DNA from: Branchiostoma floridae
Lineage: Eukaryota > Chordata > Leptocardii > Amphioxiformes > Branchiostomatidae
NCBI RefSeq assembly: GCF_000003815.2
Contig: NC_049994.1
Coordinates: forward strand, 4,040,254 to 4,104,253
Direction of reading: 5' to 3'
Length of the DNA: 64,000 nt
The notes below the pieces were generated by a model. That model ran no database searches and had not been told where the DNA came from. It saw only the letters and a list, made by a program, of their open reading frames with translations. Below, piece after piece: positions 45,801 through 60,500 of the stretch (positions are counted from its first letter, which is position 1; each line of letters opens with the position of its first letter). Both the position numbers and the translations under genes were made by a program.

Positions 45801-48800
45801 AAGAATGAGTAAACGGTTTAAGAGTTCATGACATATTATAAGGCACAGCAGACATCAATGTTGCATATATTAAGATATAACAGAAAGCAATGAATGGGAT
45901 GTAGCGGTAAACAAGAAACCAAGCAATAGGCACTAACAATTTACTAAGATTTTCAATAAAACAGTAGGGTCAGTGGAATCTGTCAGATGCCAAATGTGTT
46001 TCCTTTCAAACAAAACAATTGGTGAGTAATCGTTACCATTATCATTATAAATGATTAATCGATTCACAAAAACATACCTTGCTCAGTCCAGTTGTGAGGG
46101 TCAATTGAAAAGCTTTGTAGGGTCTCTGATGGAGCAGTCGATATTTTGATATCGTCTTTGGAGCGACACTCATATGTTCCGAAAGCTTCCACATTGTCAG
46201 TATTCACTATGCACCAGAGGAAGGAAACTAGCTGTTTCTCATCCCAGAATCTTTGACTAATAAGAGTCGCGTAGTTGTCGTCATCTCTAATCTGAAAACA
46301 AACAAAAAACGTGTACATGGAATGCAGGTTATTTCCGAAAATAAGTTCATCAGGTTGGTAGACCATAAGATATAAGTTGGAGTCTATATATGGAGATATA
46401 TGGAGTCTATACTGGAGTTCTTCTTCTCGCCGCCTTGTGTAGCCGATGTACATGTAGGTAGCACTTTTGCAGTAAGAACACAATCCCAAACAACCCAACA
46501 CCCAACAACCACCCCACCCCCGGGTGCGTCATTTGTTTTCTCTATCTATTACCTTGGCCCCATCCATTTCATTCATCCAAGGCTTTATCTCTAACGTTTG
46601 GGATTGTGTTCTCGCCGCAAAGGCGCCACCACATCGGCTACACATAGCGGCAAGACGCAGAAATCCATGAAATGTCAGCTAAGGTGAAATTAACTGGTTG
46701 TGTAAAAGAAAACTCTTATCTCCCGAGAGAAATTATTGTTGTACACGTACCTGTACCCCGTTCCGATACCACGACAATTGTGACATTTCGTCGGTACTAG
46801 TGAGGACATCTTCAGGAGAGTGACATGGTATGTACAACGATGAGCCTAGCTTCACCTGCTCTCCTGCATGTGCATAAACATGCACAGCACGAAAACAACT
46901 ATTTAAGCAAAGTTTCAGAGATACGTATAAAGCCCTTAAAGGCGGAGAAATATTTCAGAAGATTTTAAGATCTATTAAAGGCATCGGAAACATACATCTG
47001 GCCTTTACGTAAGATTTCAGCGTTTGTAAATGTAACTTAATCTGTCGTGTTTCTTTACGTGAATTTTACATCTATTTTAGTATGCCGAAAAGACAACTTA
47101 AATGTCTTAAAAGTTATGAAAATAATCCGTTTTACTGTTTTACCACTGTGGTTATATTTTCTGTCAAAACTCACAAATACCGTTTCTCTAGATCTGTTAC
47201 AAAATACATGTTTACCAAACTTACCTTGGCTATGTCAAATATAATAAGCCTTTGTCTGGTGTTTGATAAAACATTGCGTCATCTGTTTTAAAAAAGTGGC
47301 AAGATTTACAGTCAAAACTGACAATTGCGTTTTCCGGTACAAAATGTTATGTTAATACCTCAGCAAAGTCAAATACAATACTCTTCTGTGTTGTTTATTC
47401 CGAAAGCAAATGACGTATTCAATCTTTCTGTGCGCAAGGTTTAATTCGGGAAGACAGGGAAGACCTCTTACGTTTGGCTTATATGCGCTACCTTACGTTA
47501 TATGAAATGTTGCGTTTTTTGTTTGAATATACGCCATGTATAATTTATTTCGAACCGCCGTGTACGCAAGGAAGACCTCCCCCGTTAGCTTATATGCTGC
47601 CAAGACGTATATGAAATGTTGCGTTTTTCTGTTGAGCATACGACATGTTTAATCTTTGAATCCGCGCAGTTTAAGTGAACAAGGTGAGACCTTCCCCCTT
47701 TAGCTTATATGTTGCCAAAACGTATTTGAAATTTTGCGTATTTCTGTGGATGGAACATACGACATGTTTAATCTTTAAATCCGCGCAGTTTAAGCGAACT
47801 AGGGGAGACCTCCCCCGTTTAGCTTATATGTTGCCAAAACGTATATGAAATGTTGCGTATTTCTGTTGAACATACGACATGTTTAATCTTTGAATCCGCG
47901 CAGTTTAAGCGAACTAGGGGAGACCTCCCCCGTTTAGCTTATATGTTGCCAAAACGTATATGAAATGTTGCGTATTTCTGTTGAACATGCGACATGTTTA
48001 ATCTTTGAATCTTCGCAGTTTAAGACTTTCAGCGAACTAGGGGAGACCTCCCTCGTTTAGCTTATATGTTGCCAAAACGTATTTGAAATTTTGCGTATTT
48101 CTGTGGATCATACGACATGTTTAATCTTTAAATCCGCGCAGTTTAAGCGAACTAGGGGAGACCTCCCCTGTTTAGCTTATATGTTGCCAAGTCGTATATG
48201 AAATGTTACGTATTTTTGTTGAGCATACGACATGTTTAATCTTTAAATCCGCGCAGTTTAAGCGAACTAGGGGAGACCTCCCCCGTTTAGCTTATATGTT
48301 GCCAAAACGTATATGAAATGTTGCGTATTTCTGTTGAACATACGACATGTTTAATCTTTGAATCTTCGCAGTTTAAGACTTTCAGCGAACTAGGGGAGAC
48401 CTCCCTCGTTTAGCTTATATGTTACCAAGACGTATATGAAATGTTGCGTATTTCTGTCAAACATACGACATGTTTAATCTTTCAATTGAACCCGCGCACT
48501 TTTAAGCGAACTAGGGGAGACCTCCCCCGTTTAGCTTATATGTTGCCAAAACTTATATGAAATGTTGCGTATTTCTGTTGAACGTACATGTTTAATCTTT
48601 GAATCCGCGCACTTTTTAGCGAACACGGGGAGACCTCCCCCGTTTAGCTTATATGTTGCCAGAAAGTATTTGAAATTTTGCGTATTTCTGTGGAACATAC
48701 GACATGTTTAATCTTTCAATTGAATCCGCGCACTTTTAAGCGAACTAGGAGAGACCACCCCCGTTTAGCTTATATGTTGCCAAAACGTATATGAAATGTT

Positions 48801-51709
48801 GCGTAGTTCTGTTGAACATACGACATGTTTAATCTTTGAATCCGCGTAGTTTAAGCGAACGGGGGGCACCAGCCCCGTTTTATTTATTGGCTTATATACC
48901 GTCTAAAAGGTTTTATGAAATGTTGCCTTTTTCTGCTGAACATACGGCATGTTTGAAGCGCAGTTTATGCGAAAAAGAGGAGACCCTTCACTTTTTAATA
49001 TACCGCATATATGTTCTGAACTTCCAGGGTCTAACTTAGGCCGCCTGTTTTTTTTTGTGGCAAGTTGACCCGAGAGCTAAGCGCCGGTAGAAATCCCGAC
49101 TACTACTATTAATATCTCCGCGACTCAACCTCTGCTTGAAGAATACTGATGTAGTAGACATAGCGTTTTGTGTAGTGAGTGGTGTTTTCTCTATGTTTTT
49201 GTTATTATTAAATGGCGAGCATTTCTACAAGTAAATGTACGAATGATGTTTACTTCGTTATCTGCAAGCAAGGGTCAAGAAAGAACAGTCTGGGCAGTGT
49301 CTTCCCGTGTTGCTCGGTTTTGTTTTGGTTATTGTGATATGCATGGGCAGGCTAGATGTAAATTTATTCAGCGTTAATTCGCATGGGGCGCGCCTCCGTC
49401 TGTGGCCGGCATACTATACATACACAGCGGCTGTGTCATGTGATAGGATGTATCCAATGGCAGAAAAGAGTGGGGGTTCAAATTTACCGGCACGGAGCGG
49501 TTATTTTCCAGGCGTTCATCTGAAGAGAAGTATTGAAGAACGTTTGGACCTGTTGTAATCCGCAAGTTGTGGCCGTGACATTGCTTTTACAGCCTAGGAC
49601 CCCCGGTGACGGAATTTGATGCAAAGAGAGGAGGTGGCTATCATTCTGTACAAGTTGATGCTGTTGGAAATCGACACAGAATGGGAAATTACGACCCTTG
49701 TACCATCCGGATTAATAGAAGCCGAGACTGCAAGCTGAACATGTTTCGCGTCCAAATAATCCAAGAGTCCAAGACCATCCAACAACACGAGTCATATCGG
49801 CCACTACTCTAGATCTTACCGGATTCTTTTTCCTGTGGTGGCCAGATTGAACTGTGTGCTCTTTTTAACTTACGCCGAGACGCTTCGTCCGATACTGGAA
49901 ATGTTACTGTGGACTTGGATGCTGCACGGAATTGCACAACCGTTGTGATTGCTTCAACTGCCGACTACATCAGAATAATAGGCCACAAATACCTAGTAGG
50001 CTGTATTTTTTTTTACTTTTCCATGTAATATTTTCTCGTGATTCAATAAAATTTCAAAGTGTCATCCATTGTATTTTCTTGCTTTGAAATGTGCTTATGA
50101 TTATTCTGCTAAAATGGCACTTATTCACACCTTATAATCAACTTAATGCATACGTATATGAGACGTACAGAGGGAACTTTAAACATGTCTTAAGGGTGTT
50201 TTAGTGCGTATATATGACAACTTTTAGCTGCTAAAACGAAAAATATAGACTCTTAATGCACACGTATATGAGACGTAAATAGGCTTTAGATCAAATAAAC
50301 GTGAAGTTTAAACATGTCTTAAGGGCGTTTTAATAAGTATTTATGGCAACTTTAAGCTGCTGAAAAGGCACCTAAACACACGTTATAATCCACTTAATGC
50401 ACACATATATGAGACGTAAATAGGCTTTAGATCAAATAAACGTGAAGTTTAAACATGTCTTAAGGGCGTTTTAATAAGTATTTATGGCGAATTTAAGCTG
50501 CTGAAAAGGCACCTAAACACACGTTATAATCCACTTAATGCACACGTATATGAGACGTAAATAGGCTTTAGATCAAATAAACGTGAAGTTTAAACATGTC
50601 TTAAGGGCGTTTTAATAAGTATTTATGGCAACTTTAAGCTGCTGAAAAGGCACCTAAACACACGTTATAATCCACTTAATGCACACGTATATGAGACGTA
50701 AATAGGCTTTAGATCAAATAAACGTGAAGTTTAAACATGTCTTAAGGGCGTTTTAATAAGTATTTATGGCGAATTTAAGCTGCTGAAAAGGCACCTAAAC
50801 ACACGTTATAATCCACTTAATGCACACGTATATGAGACGTAAATAGGCTTTAGATCAAATAAACGTGAAGTTTAAACATGTCTTAAGGGCGTTTTAATAA
50901 GTATTTATGGCAACTTTAAGCTGCTGAAAAGGCACCTAAACACACGTTATAATCCACTTAATGCACACGTATATAAGACGTATAGAGGCTTTAGATCAAA
51001 TAAACGTGAACTTTAAACAAGTTTTAAGGGGGGTTTAATAATCATTTACGACATCTTTAAGCTGCTGAAAGACAACTGGAAAACCGGAAAATAAGGACTA
51101 ACACGGACCTACGGAAAGACCAATTAAAGGCAATATTTACGTACTCGTATAAGTGGTGTATAGGTCCGTAAAGAAAGAAAATACGTCAACATTACGCATG
51201 GTTTCAGCACGCTTAAATACCGTTTTTCGTGCCGTGATGTATCTTACTTCAACTTTCTTCTACATTACAGTAACTTATTAAAGTTCCCCAAAGTATCACA
51301 ATCTTTGCAGAAACATACTACTCTACAATGTAGCATCGTAACTATTGAGCCAGCACACATATACACGTACATACACACACTCACTTATCCAAACCATTGG
51401 GGCAGATGATAAGCAGTGAAGCTTAGGGGATTGATAAACATACAAATACATTCTGTGAGTAGGAAAACGAATCACGCAATGGTGCAGACTGTATTGAAAT
51501 GAAAACTTACGGTTTGAACGTAGAGGTCTCCAAATTGTACTTGGGGTGATCTGGAACGTGTTATGGAAATAGCTACCACTGGAAAACCAAACATACATCA
51601 TATTTCATATTTTGCTATTCCTGGCTGCTCGGTTGAGGCTATGGAGGATAGGGAGGGATGGAGGAAGAGAGTCATGGCCATCCGTGCAACCAGCACGCCC
51701 GGATGATTG

Positions 51710-51783
<74 letters not shown>

Positions 51784-51784
51784 T

Positions 51785-51838
<54 letters not shown>

Positions 51839-54539
51839 TAGATAGATAGATTCACTCATTCACACCTGAGTAAAGTGAGGAAAGTCGTGTAAAGTGCCTT
51901 TCCCAAGGGCACAAGATCGGTGACACGGCAGGATTCGAACTCAGGACCTCTTGGCTCTGAGCCAAACGCGCTGCCGACTGCGCCACGCTATCTCACATAT
52001 ATCGCATATCACACACATCTCATATTTATGTTTCAATGTTTCGAATCAGTAACTCTGCTGAAGCCGACCTGAAGGCAAAAGAAACTACACGTCAAAGAAA
52101 TGTAGTAAGACATTGGGAGGAAAGTACTGCAGCTTTCTTTCAAATTGACATTAGCATCACACGTACCTGTAAACATAAGACGACTCTGCAGTAATGTCCT
52201 TAGCATTTGGATCTGGGAGACCATCCTTCTCCAGAATGCAGTCGTAAATGCCGAAAGAGGTCGGGTCCTTAACCTCAATTTCAAAGTTAGCTGAGACAAT
52301 GTTGCCTCCATCATCTTCTAATGGTATGCTGTCGACGTCTAACCGCAAAACCTGCAATACTCAAGTTTATTGTTAACTGGACGTGGGACTAAAACCTATC
52401 ATTGTTTATATGCCCCTGTGGCAAACATTGAATTGATACTATAATGATACACGTTACGTGCTTACAACTAACCTACGTTTTAGAGGGCAAACTAAGAATG
52501 ATGTAAACTGTATCTCTGTAATACACTTTGTCTGGCCCTTGCCTCTTCCCTCATGACCTCAATGAAAAGCGGCCTGCAGGCCGATTTTAGCTTTCATTAA
52601 TAGATAAAGGTTCAAACAAACAAATAAACAAACAAACAAACAAACAAAACTAAGCTATCAGCCATAACATTGTCTCCGAAGTCTTACCAAAGATTATGCA
52701 GATCACAAATGCATGCTTAGAGTTTTCTAGACAAAGACCCTATAAAACCATTTCTGGCGACCAACTTACTTGATTTCCATGTAATGCAACGACAATTGCA
52801 TAGCGGTCCACTGGCACTTCTCTACGCTCGACAAAAAATCCACAGGCGTGTTTAACTGTTCTCCATAACCAAGCAGGGACTTAAAAAAATGGAAACGATT
52901 TTATGTTATGTTTGGAAATATGTGAATGCAAAGATTCCTCAACCGACAAAATGACATTTTATTTCAGCGAAGAGATTAGCTTTGTAAAAAAAGTTATAAT
53001 ACTGTACATGCATGGACATTTTCAGCATGAGTGCTTAATATGCATCATGACAAAGATGTCCAGAATACTTAGAACACATTTTAATGAGTATAGTCCCCAA
53101 AAATCGTTTCGAAAACTGAAAATTCCTCAACAATAGCTGCACCAAGAATTGAGAGCATTGCAATTTTTTATGGCTTAACCCTATCTAGACCGGGCTTTTT
53201 GGGGAATCCGATCCTTTTGAACCCCCCCCCCCCTTCGTAATTTCAAAACGGCTTGGGTTACGATCACGAAATTTAATAGGCAAGATGTACTGATAAAGTT
53301 TTATATATTCTGTACTTTTCGTATCATTATGACTTAATATGACGTAATTATGACGTCATAATATATTTTTGGCTAAAACCGTCTAAATGTGGAATTTTAC
53401 CTATACTCAAAGGTATTAAACAAAACGATGACAATAAAGGGTATCTTATAGGTATCTAACTCTACCAAGTCTTTTGTTGCAGATGACGACGACAATGACG
53501 CCTATTTGACGTCAGAAAATGGCGTCATCTGTCCGACGTCTTGGATAGACAAGCTTGAATTTTCTAAAATACGTTTTTTTTCTGCATATAACCCCCAAAC
53601 TCAATTCAAGTAGACTAAAAGGTTCAAGTGATTGTGTTTTGTAGAAAAATAAAAGATTTTGACGGAATTTGCGTAAAAGTAACATGTATTTACCGTTGAT
53701 AATGACATTGTCCGCCATCTTGGATTTTTACACATGACGTCATCAAATTGGCATAAATTATAGATATGTAATTATGAATGTAATCTGAAATTACACAGGA
53801 TGTTGATGATATAGGTAAACAAGTGTGGTCTAGCAATGAAACAATGACATTCAAACTGAAATTAGTAAATTTGGTCAAATATGCCAGTCAGAAACCCGTT
53901 GCCATGGCAACACAAACAATCACAATCTAAATTTTTTCACAGAATAGTTGCAAACAATATTTTAGGAAAAGTCACCGAGTTTCGTAGTCCTAGCTTACTT
54001 CGTTCGGCAGTTATACGACCTCCTTCCCGCCCATGTCTCGATTGGGTTAACAAGGGAAAGAGATAAAGTGCATATGTTCAAAATGCAGGAAAATCAAAAA
54101 GAGCCAAGGAACATTAAAGAAAAATCAATTACAAAAACGTTCATCCCATGTCTCTTTTCACTTTGGAGGAGGGAAATGACATAGTGGATAAGATGGACGT
54201 ACCTATATGTGGCTGCAGGTCCGGACGTACCGGACGTGAGCGGTATGGTATAAGTGCGTTCCCGTAATCTGGCTCTTCAAACCATGACTGCTTCATGCAG
54301 CCATGATGTGTCTGTCTTATCACGCACTCGTATCGTCCATAGACATCCGGAGTTTTCTTCAGGGAAAATGATTCCCACACCGTGTTGTCCGGGGAGAGGG
54401 GCGTTTCTTTAGAAGCAATCTGGAATAGAAAAATCGGCATTAACCTTCGCCTCCCCATCAGCTATTCTCATCAAAAAATCATCATAACAAATATCAGGAA
54501 ATATACGCACACATTAAAAACACATAAAAAAGACACACA

Positions 54540-54592
<53 letters not shown>

Positions 54593-57500
54593 CCTTCATA
54601 TTTCATGGAAGTAATAAAGGAAATAGCATGAGATGGTATCCTTAGCCATTTTATTTCTAAAGCAAATCTATACACGTGATGTCGTACTAGCTACGTACGG
54701 TACTTGGGCACACAAAGAATTGCAGGCAATATCTTACCTCTTTACCATCCTTCCGAAGAACAACTTCCCAAGTTTTCCACTTCGGAACAGTTAGGATTGG
54801 TAGGAACCATTTTTCAAAGAGGCAGGAAAGGTGTGCTTTGCCAGAGGTTATAAAAGCTCTCTGTGGCTTTTTCACATGGGCTGAAAAAGATAAAAGAATA
54901 CTATAGTATGCAAAATCCACGTACACACTAGTGTATTGTAGTAATGTTAGGAATGGATAAGTTAAACGTGTGACCTGTGGACCAAGGGTTATAGAAATGG
55001 AGATGAGCAGCACTCCTATGCATCTGATTAAGGTCTCATTTCCTTACAATATGGGTAATACAAAAGCATGGCATTAGCCACACGCACCAAGGAGCACTTT
55101 CTCGCTGCCAGGGGACGACGCACCACACAAAACACAGAACTGTGTAAGTAGCTCCGCCCTTGCGCGCAACTGCCGAACATTACCTGCTAATTGCTTCAGT
55201 TACAAACAAGCATTCAAAACTTTGACTATTTAAATCACTTGGCCTCACTTGGAATTTCTCACTACTATAAACACACGTTCATGTAGCCGTTTTCTTTTTG
55301 GCTATTTTACTAATTCAAGCTCAATTACTAATTCAAGCACACAAACTACGATGCTCTCGATGAATGTCTTTTAAGTTCAAAATATAGCAGGGAAAATAAT
55401 CACCTAAAATATACAAAAAAACTTAATACAGCCGAAAACATATCACCATCAAATCAAATTAAGCTTAATGAACATTCTACGTTGGTATCCCTTTCAATCC
55501 CTTGAAACATAACGTATGAAAATTGACCAATGCTAATAATAACCTTCTTACCTGTTGGCTGACGTAGATACAACGATATTCCAGCTCTCGAATTCTCGAA
55601 TGTCGACCCATCTACAAAATCAACAACCAACTGCTTCAGCACACAGTCATACCGTCCGAAATCTTCTGGACCATCAATGGAGATCTTCAACGTTGACTTA
55701 AAGGTGTATTTTTTTAATTCAACAGACGTAGATGATGCAACCTATAGAAAACAAAACACGATGTCATTACACCAGATTAGTTAATATCATATCAAGTTAT
55801 CAACTATGTATCCATTGCTTGAAGCACGGTACTGAAACTGAAAGCCAAACTTTCAAAGCAATTGTGTGTGCCTTTTATTACCGTGAGTAATGTTGCCTTT
55901 GTGATCATTATCTGCTATTCATACAACTATCGGTGCTACCATTTCATCAATAAAATACCATCATTAGCATAAGAAATCTTAGCTATCATGAATGAATATG
56001 TACAATTCTCGTACTTTAACTAATGATTCATGTTAGTACTCTAATCGGTCTAACACGTTACCATTTTTCCATCTTTGATCAGCAACATTCTACACGAATC
56101 CGTGTCACATGGGCAGTAAGGATAATGTACTACTAGGCACGTCAGATGCGTTTTACAAGTCTTGGTCAGCCTTCGGTCTACAAGCTTCTCCAAATCCGTG
56201 TCAGGATCTAGAAAACAATGATAATAAGATACTTGTAAACCAATAATGAACATCATCAACTTACTGGATTTCTACGACCTCATACTCTCGCCAAAGTGTT
56301 AAAATTTTTAAGTGACGTATCATAAAATGTTTATCATTGATTACAGAAATGACTTGAATCGTTTGCATATCAGTTGAACATCCTCTCTACCTAAGTAAGT
56401 CAACAACACAAATTAGTTAGTATTAAGGTCACATCATAGCAAAATAATATTCATGAAGCAAATTCCACATGAACTATGTAAATGTAGCCTGGTTTGCATG
56501 AATCATATCTAACTAGAGTTCGGCGACCTCATACCTCCATGAAAATTAAATGCAAATGACTACCATTTACATAATTTATGTATGGCGATGTTCATTATTG
56601 ACTAACGTACACATGTCACAATTATGAAATTCCCAATATTAGTCATTATGTGGATTTGCTATTTCTGTATATATTATGCAAATCAGTTCCTCACTTGCAT
56701 ATTTGGTATCTGCTTATCTCTCACCTATGATAAATTGCATGTGTTACATTTACGTAAGTTCAGCTATTGAAAACAATGGAATTGTACAATTTCCTCATTG
56801 ATTATGCAAATTAAGTCCTCAATTGCATAAAATGTATATCATTATAAACATCTTTGCCTAAGCTACCTGCATGCCAAAAATGATGGCAATCCATCATTCC
56901 TTTCTATAGTTATCCTCTTTGGAGTGTCTTGACACAAACACCCCTGCAGTTCCACAATTACATGTTAGGGGGCTGAAACTTGCCCCACTTTGCCATGACG
57001 TTGAAAGCTATCTACCACCCAAATATCAAAACCATATCATGTCCGGTACAAGAGATACATTGAAAAACTGCTATGATAGAATAAGCTCATTAATTATGCA
57101 AATGTAATCTAATTTTGCATAATTTGTATTTTATCTTGTATAACATTGTCTAAGGTACCTACATACCAAAAATCATGAAAATCCATTGTTTCCTTCTTGA
57201 GTTATCCACTTCAGAAGTTTCTGCCAAAAATGCCCTTGCTATCCCAAAACCAGACGCTAGGAGGCCCAAACTTATGTCACTTATTCCTGAGCACAAGAGC
57301 TATCTAACACCCAAAAATTAGGACCATATCTTGTTCAGAACACGAGATAGCAAAACCGGAAGTGGCGCTGCAGTACCAAGGAAAGTTGCTAGGGGGCCCA
57401 AAATCTAATCACTTCTAGCTTTCGTCACACCCCACCAACACACCAAATATGAAACTAATCCATCCAGCCGTTCTTGAGTTATCTTGTTGACAGACACACA

Positions 57501-60500
57501 CACACACAAACGCAGGGTAAAATATAACCTCCATGACATTTCATGGAGGTAATAACGCTCACCCTCGCTTAACTTCATGCTTACATAAATAGTACATATT
57601 AACTTCATAATGCCGCAACTTCTGACTGTGAAATATTATCAAAAAATTTATTAGTTATGCAAATGAGATCTGAATTTGCATAATCGATATCTACTGATAT
57701 TCCTCACTTCCTCGGTAACATATTTCCATGATTTTGGTCATATCATGGGTGCCGTGGATTTCTTCATTGATTATGATATCAATTATATAAATCACTACTA
57801 AAGCTTTCTACACATCAAAAATCATGATGATCTGTCAATCACTTCTTGAGTTATTCACTTACCAAATATCATTAATATCCATTCATAGCTTCTCGAGATA
57901 TACTGTTAACAGACGAACAAACGAAACATAACCTTTTGGTGAAAGTAATGATCGAAATGCATCAGCATAACACGTAGTGATACATACACATTCAAAAGGG
58001 CATAAAATTTAACTAGTCAATTGGACATAGGAGTTTCAAAATATATTTACAAAAGCTCTAAATATTTCATGGAGGTATAAGGTCTCCGAACTCCTGCTAT
58101 GTGCTTTCCTTGCTATGTTGTATTACCTTACCATCATTTGAATAACAGTATGGATATGTTTGATGAGTATAGATTATCAACAAGCCTTAGGATGGTATCT
58201 TTGAAATCTGACGAATCGACAACAAAGACATTGTAATCATTCCAGAGCTACCCAACATATCTTCCCCATTCCATCTTACTAACAAAACAATACTTGATAT
58301 GACGTTTACAAAACTGAACTGTAATATCCCTACTCACAATAGAGAGTATAGCTGCAAACGGGAAACTCATGAGTCCTTTTTGCCATCTTGGACGTTGAAT
58401 CATTGTCGGGGAAAACGTAACATTTATACCGGCCATGATCAGCCTTCTCAACGTTGCGAATGGACAGGACAGAACTTAAGAGCTTGGCGCCCTGAGATCG
58501 TCGGTATAAATGGCTGACGTTTTCCGGAACTTGGACAACGCGTTCAGAAACGGTGACACGGCCATCCGACGTGTTAGTAATTGGCACCTATAAATATAAT
58601 TTACATTGCATACATTTCAATTACGAATACACTACTGCCAGTTGAATGAAATGCTACTTCAGGGGTGCCTAAGCATTTGCACGAACCCTATGAGATTCGT
58701 ACGAACATTATGTGATACGCACGAATCACTATGCGAAAACGCACGAACCTTATGAAAATCACATGAATCACTATGCGAAAGCGTACGAACGAACTTATAA
58801 AAATCACACGAATCACTATGCGAAAAAGTACGAACCTTATATGTGATTTGCATGAACCTTATGCGAATGACGTAATGTCACGTGACCCGGCAGTGGTCAC
58901 GTGACATGAGGTTCGTGCAAACCGCATAAGGTTCGTGTGTGTCACACAGTGATTCGTGCGAATCACATAAGGTTCGTACGTTTTCGCATAATGATTCCTA
59001 TGATTTTAAAAAGGTTCATGCGTTTTCACATAGTGATTCGTGCGTATCACATGATGTTGGTACGAATCTCAAAGCAAATGCTTAGGCACCCCTGTACTTT
59101 GTCTAGTGAACTGTATCAAAGTAAGATAACAACAAAGTATGAAAAAAATTATGCAAAAAAACATCTCATGAAATTGTTCATGGTTATAAAATACTAGAAA
59201 TTACAATTTTCAAATATGACAAAAAATGCTCCCTGACATAAAGGTTCACCACTTACCTGATTGCCATCTTTGAACCACAAAAGTTTCGACTTGGGAGGAA
59301 GGATGTCATGGAGGGAATGGCATTTCAATTCCTGGCTTTGACCAATGACTGGTACATATTCAACGTTGTGTATCTGATCAGATGGGTGCCCTGCAATGTA
59401 AACATTTTGACAAGTATGTTATCGAACACCCCTATATATATGAATCAGAATGATAGTAACAGCACGGAGGAGCCGAAGATATGATATTCAATCAAAGGTC
59501 AATGAATATGATATCAGTACTTCAGTTCTTATTTCATGTCAACTGATTTATTCATTTATGTATCTATTGGAAATAAAGTTAAAACATTTTCTGCCGTTTA
59601 CCACTTTGAAAACTAGAGTTCCACGACCCCATACCTTTGCAAAATAAATCTATCTTTTACAACTGCTGTATTAATTGTGTTTGTCATTAATTATGCAAAT
59701 ACAGTTCTAATTTGCATATATTATATTACTTGATCATCTCCTACACCAAACAACTGACGTACGCAATCTATGTTAGGAAAGAAGGCTTTTATCGTACTTT
59801 CTGATAATTTATGCTAATGAGGACCTGATTTGTATAATTAATGTTCAATGATGTTCACCTTTATATAACTTCCAAATGCAAAAATGTAAGAAGCTCCTGC
59901 CATTTTATCACAATTTTCTCAATAATTATGCAAATTAAGAACTTATTTTGCATAATATATATCTATTAGTATTCTTATCTTTCTCAAGTACAAAAGTCAC
60001 ATGTTGCAATGACCCTATAATTGAACTAAGCGTGTTAAGATGATTTCTTAATTGATCATGCAAATTAGATCCCAATTTGAATAGTTAATATGTAATTATG
60101 TGAAGCATCACTTAAGTTATCTACACACCCAAAATGATAACAACCCATCAATCCCTTCTTGAGTTATTCTCTTTCAAAGTATGACACTAAACTTGCCTCT
60201 GCAGTTCTTAAACTAGAGTTCCACGAACACATACCTTTGCCAATAAACCAGGTTTGTTATGTAGAATGATGTCTGTAGACATAAATGTGTTACTCATTAT
60301 ATTTTATCTTATATGCCTGGAGTTGGTTCATAACATTTTGCCATTGCTTATACAAATTAGATCCCTATTTACTTACTAATATTAGATTGTATCAAGCATC
60401 ACTTAAGCTGTCAGCATACCAAAAATCATGATGATAGTTTCATCCCTTCTTGACTTATTCTCTCTCAAAGTAGGAAACTAAACCGGCTCCTGCAGTTCAA

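Noticed and set aside
47450-51065. CRISPR-like array
   Set aside because: Units are contiguous satellite monomers without unique spacers, in a eukaryotic intron.
51605-51859. Frames of Ile-Tyr and Ser-Leu repeats
   Set aside because: Artefact of the TA and GA simple tail of the SINE.
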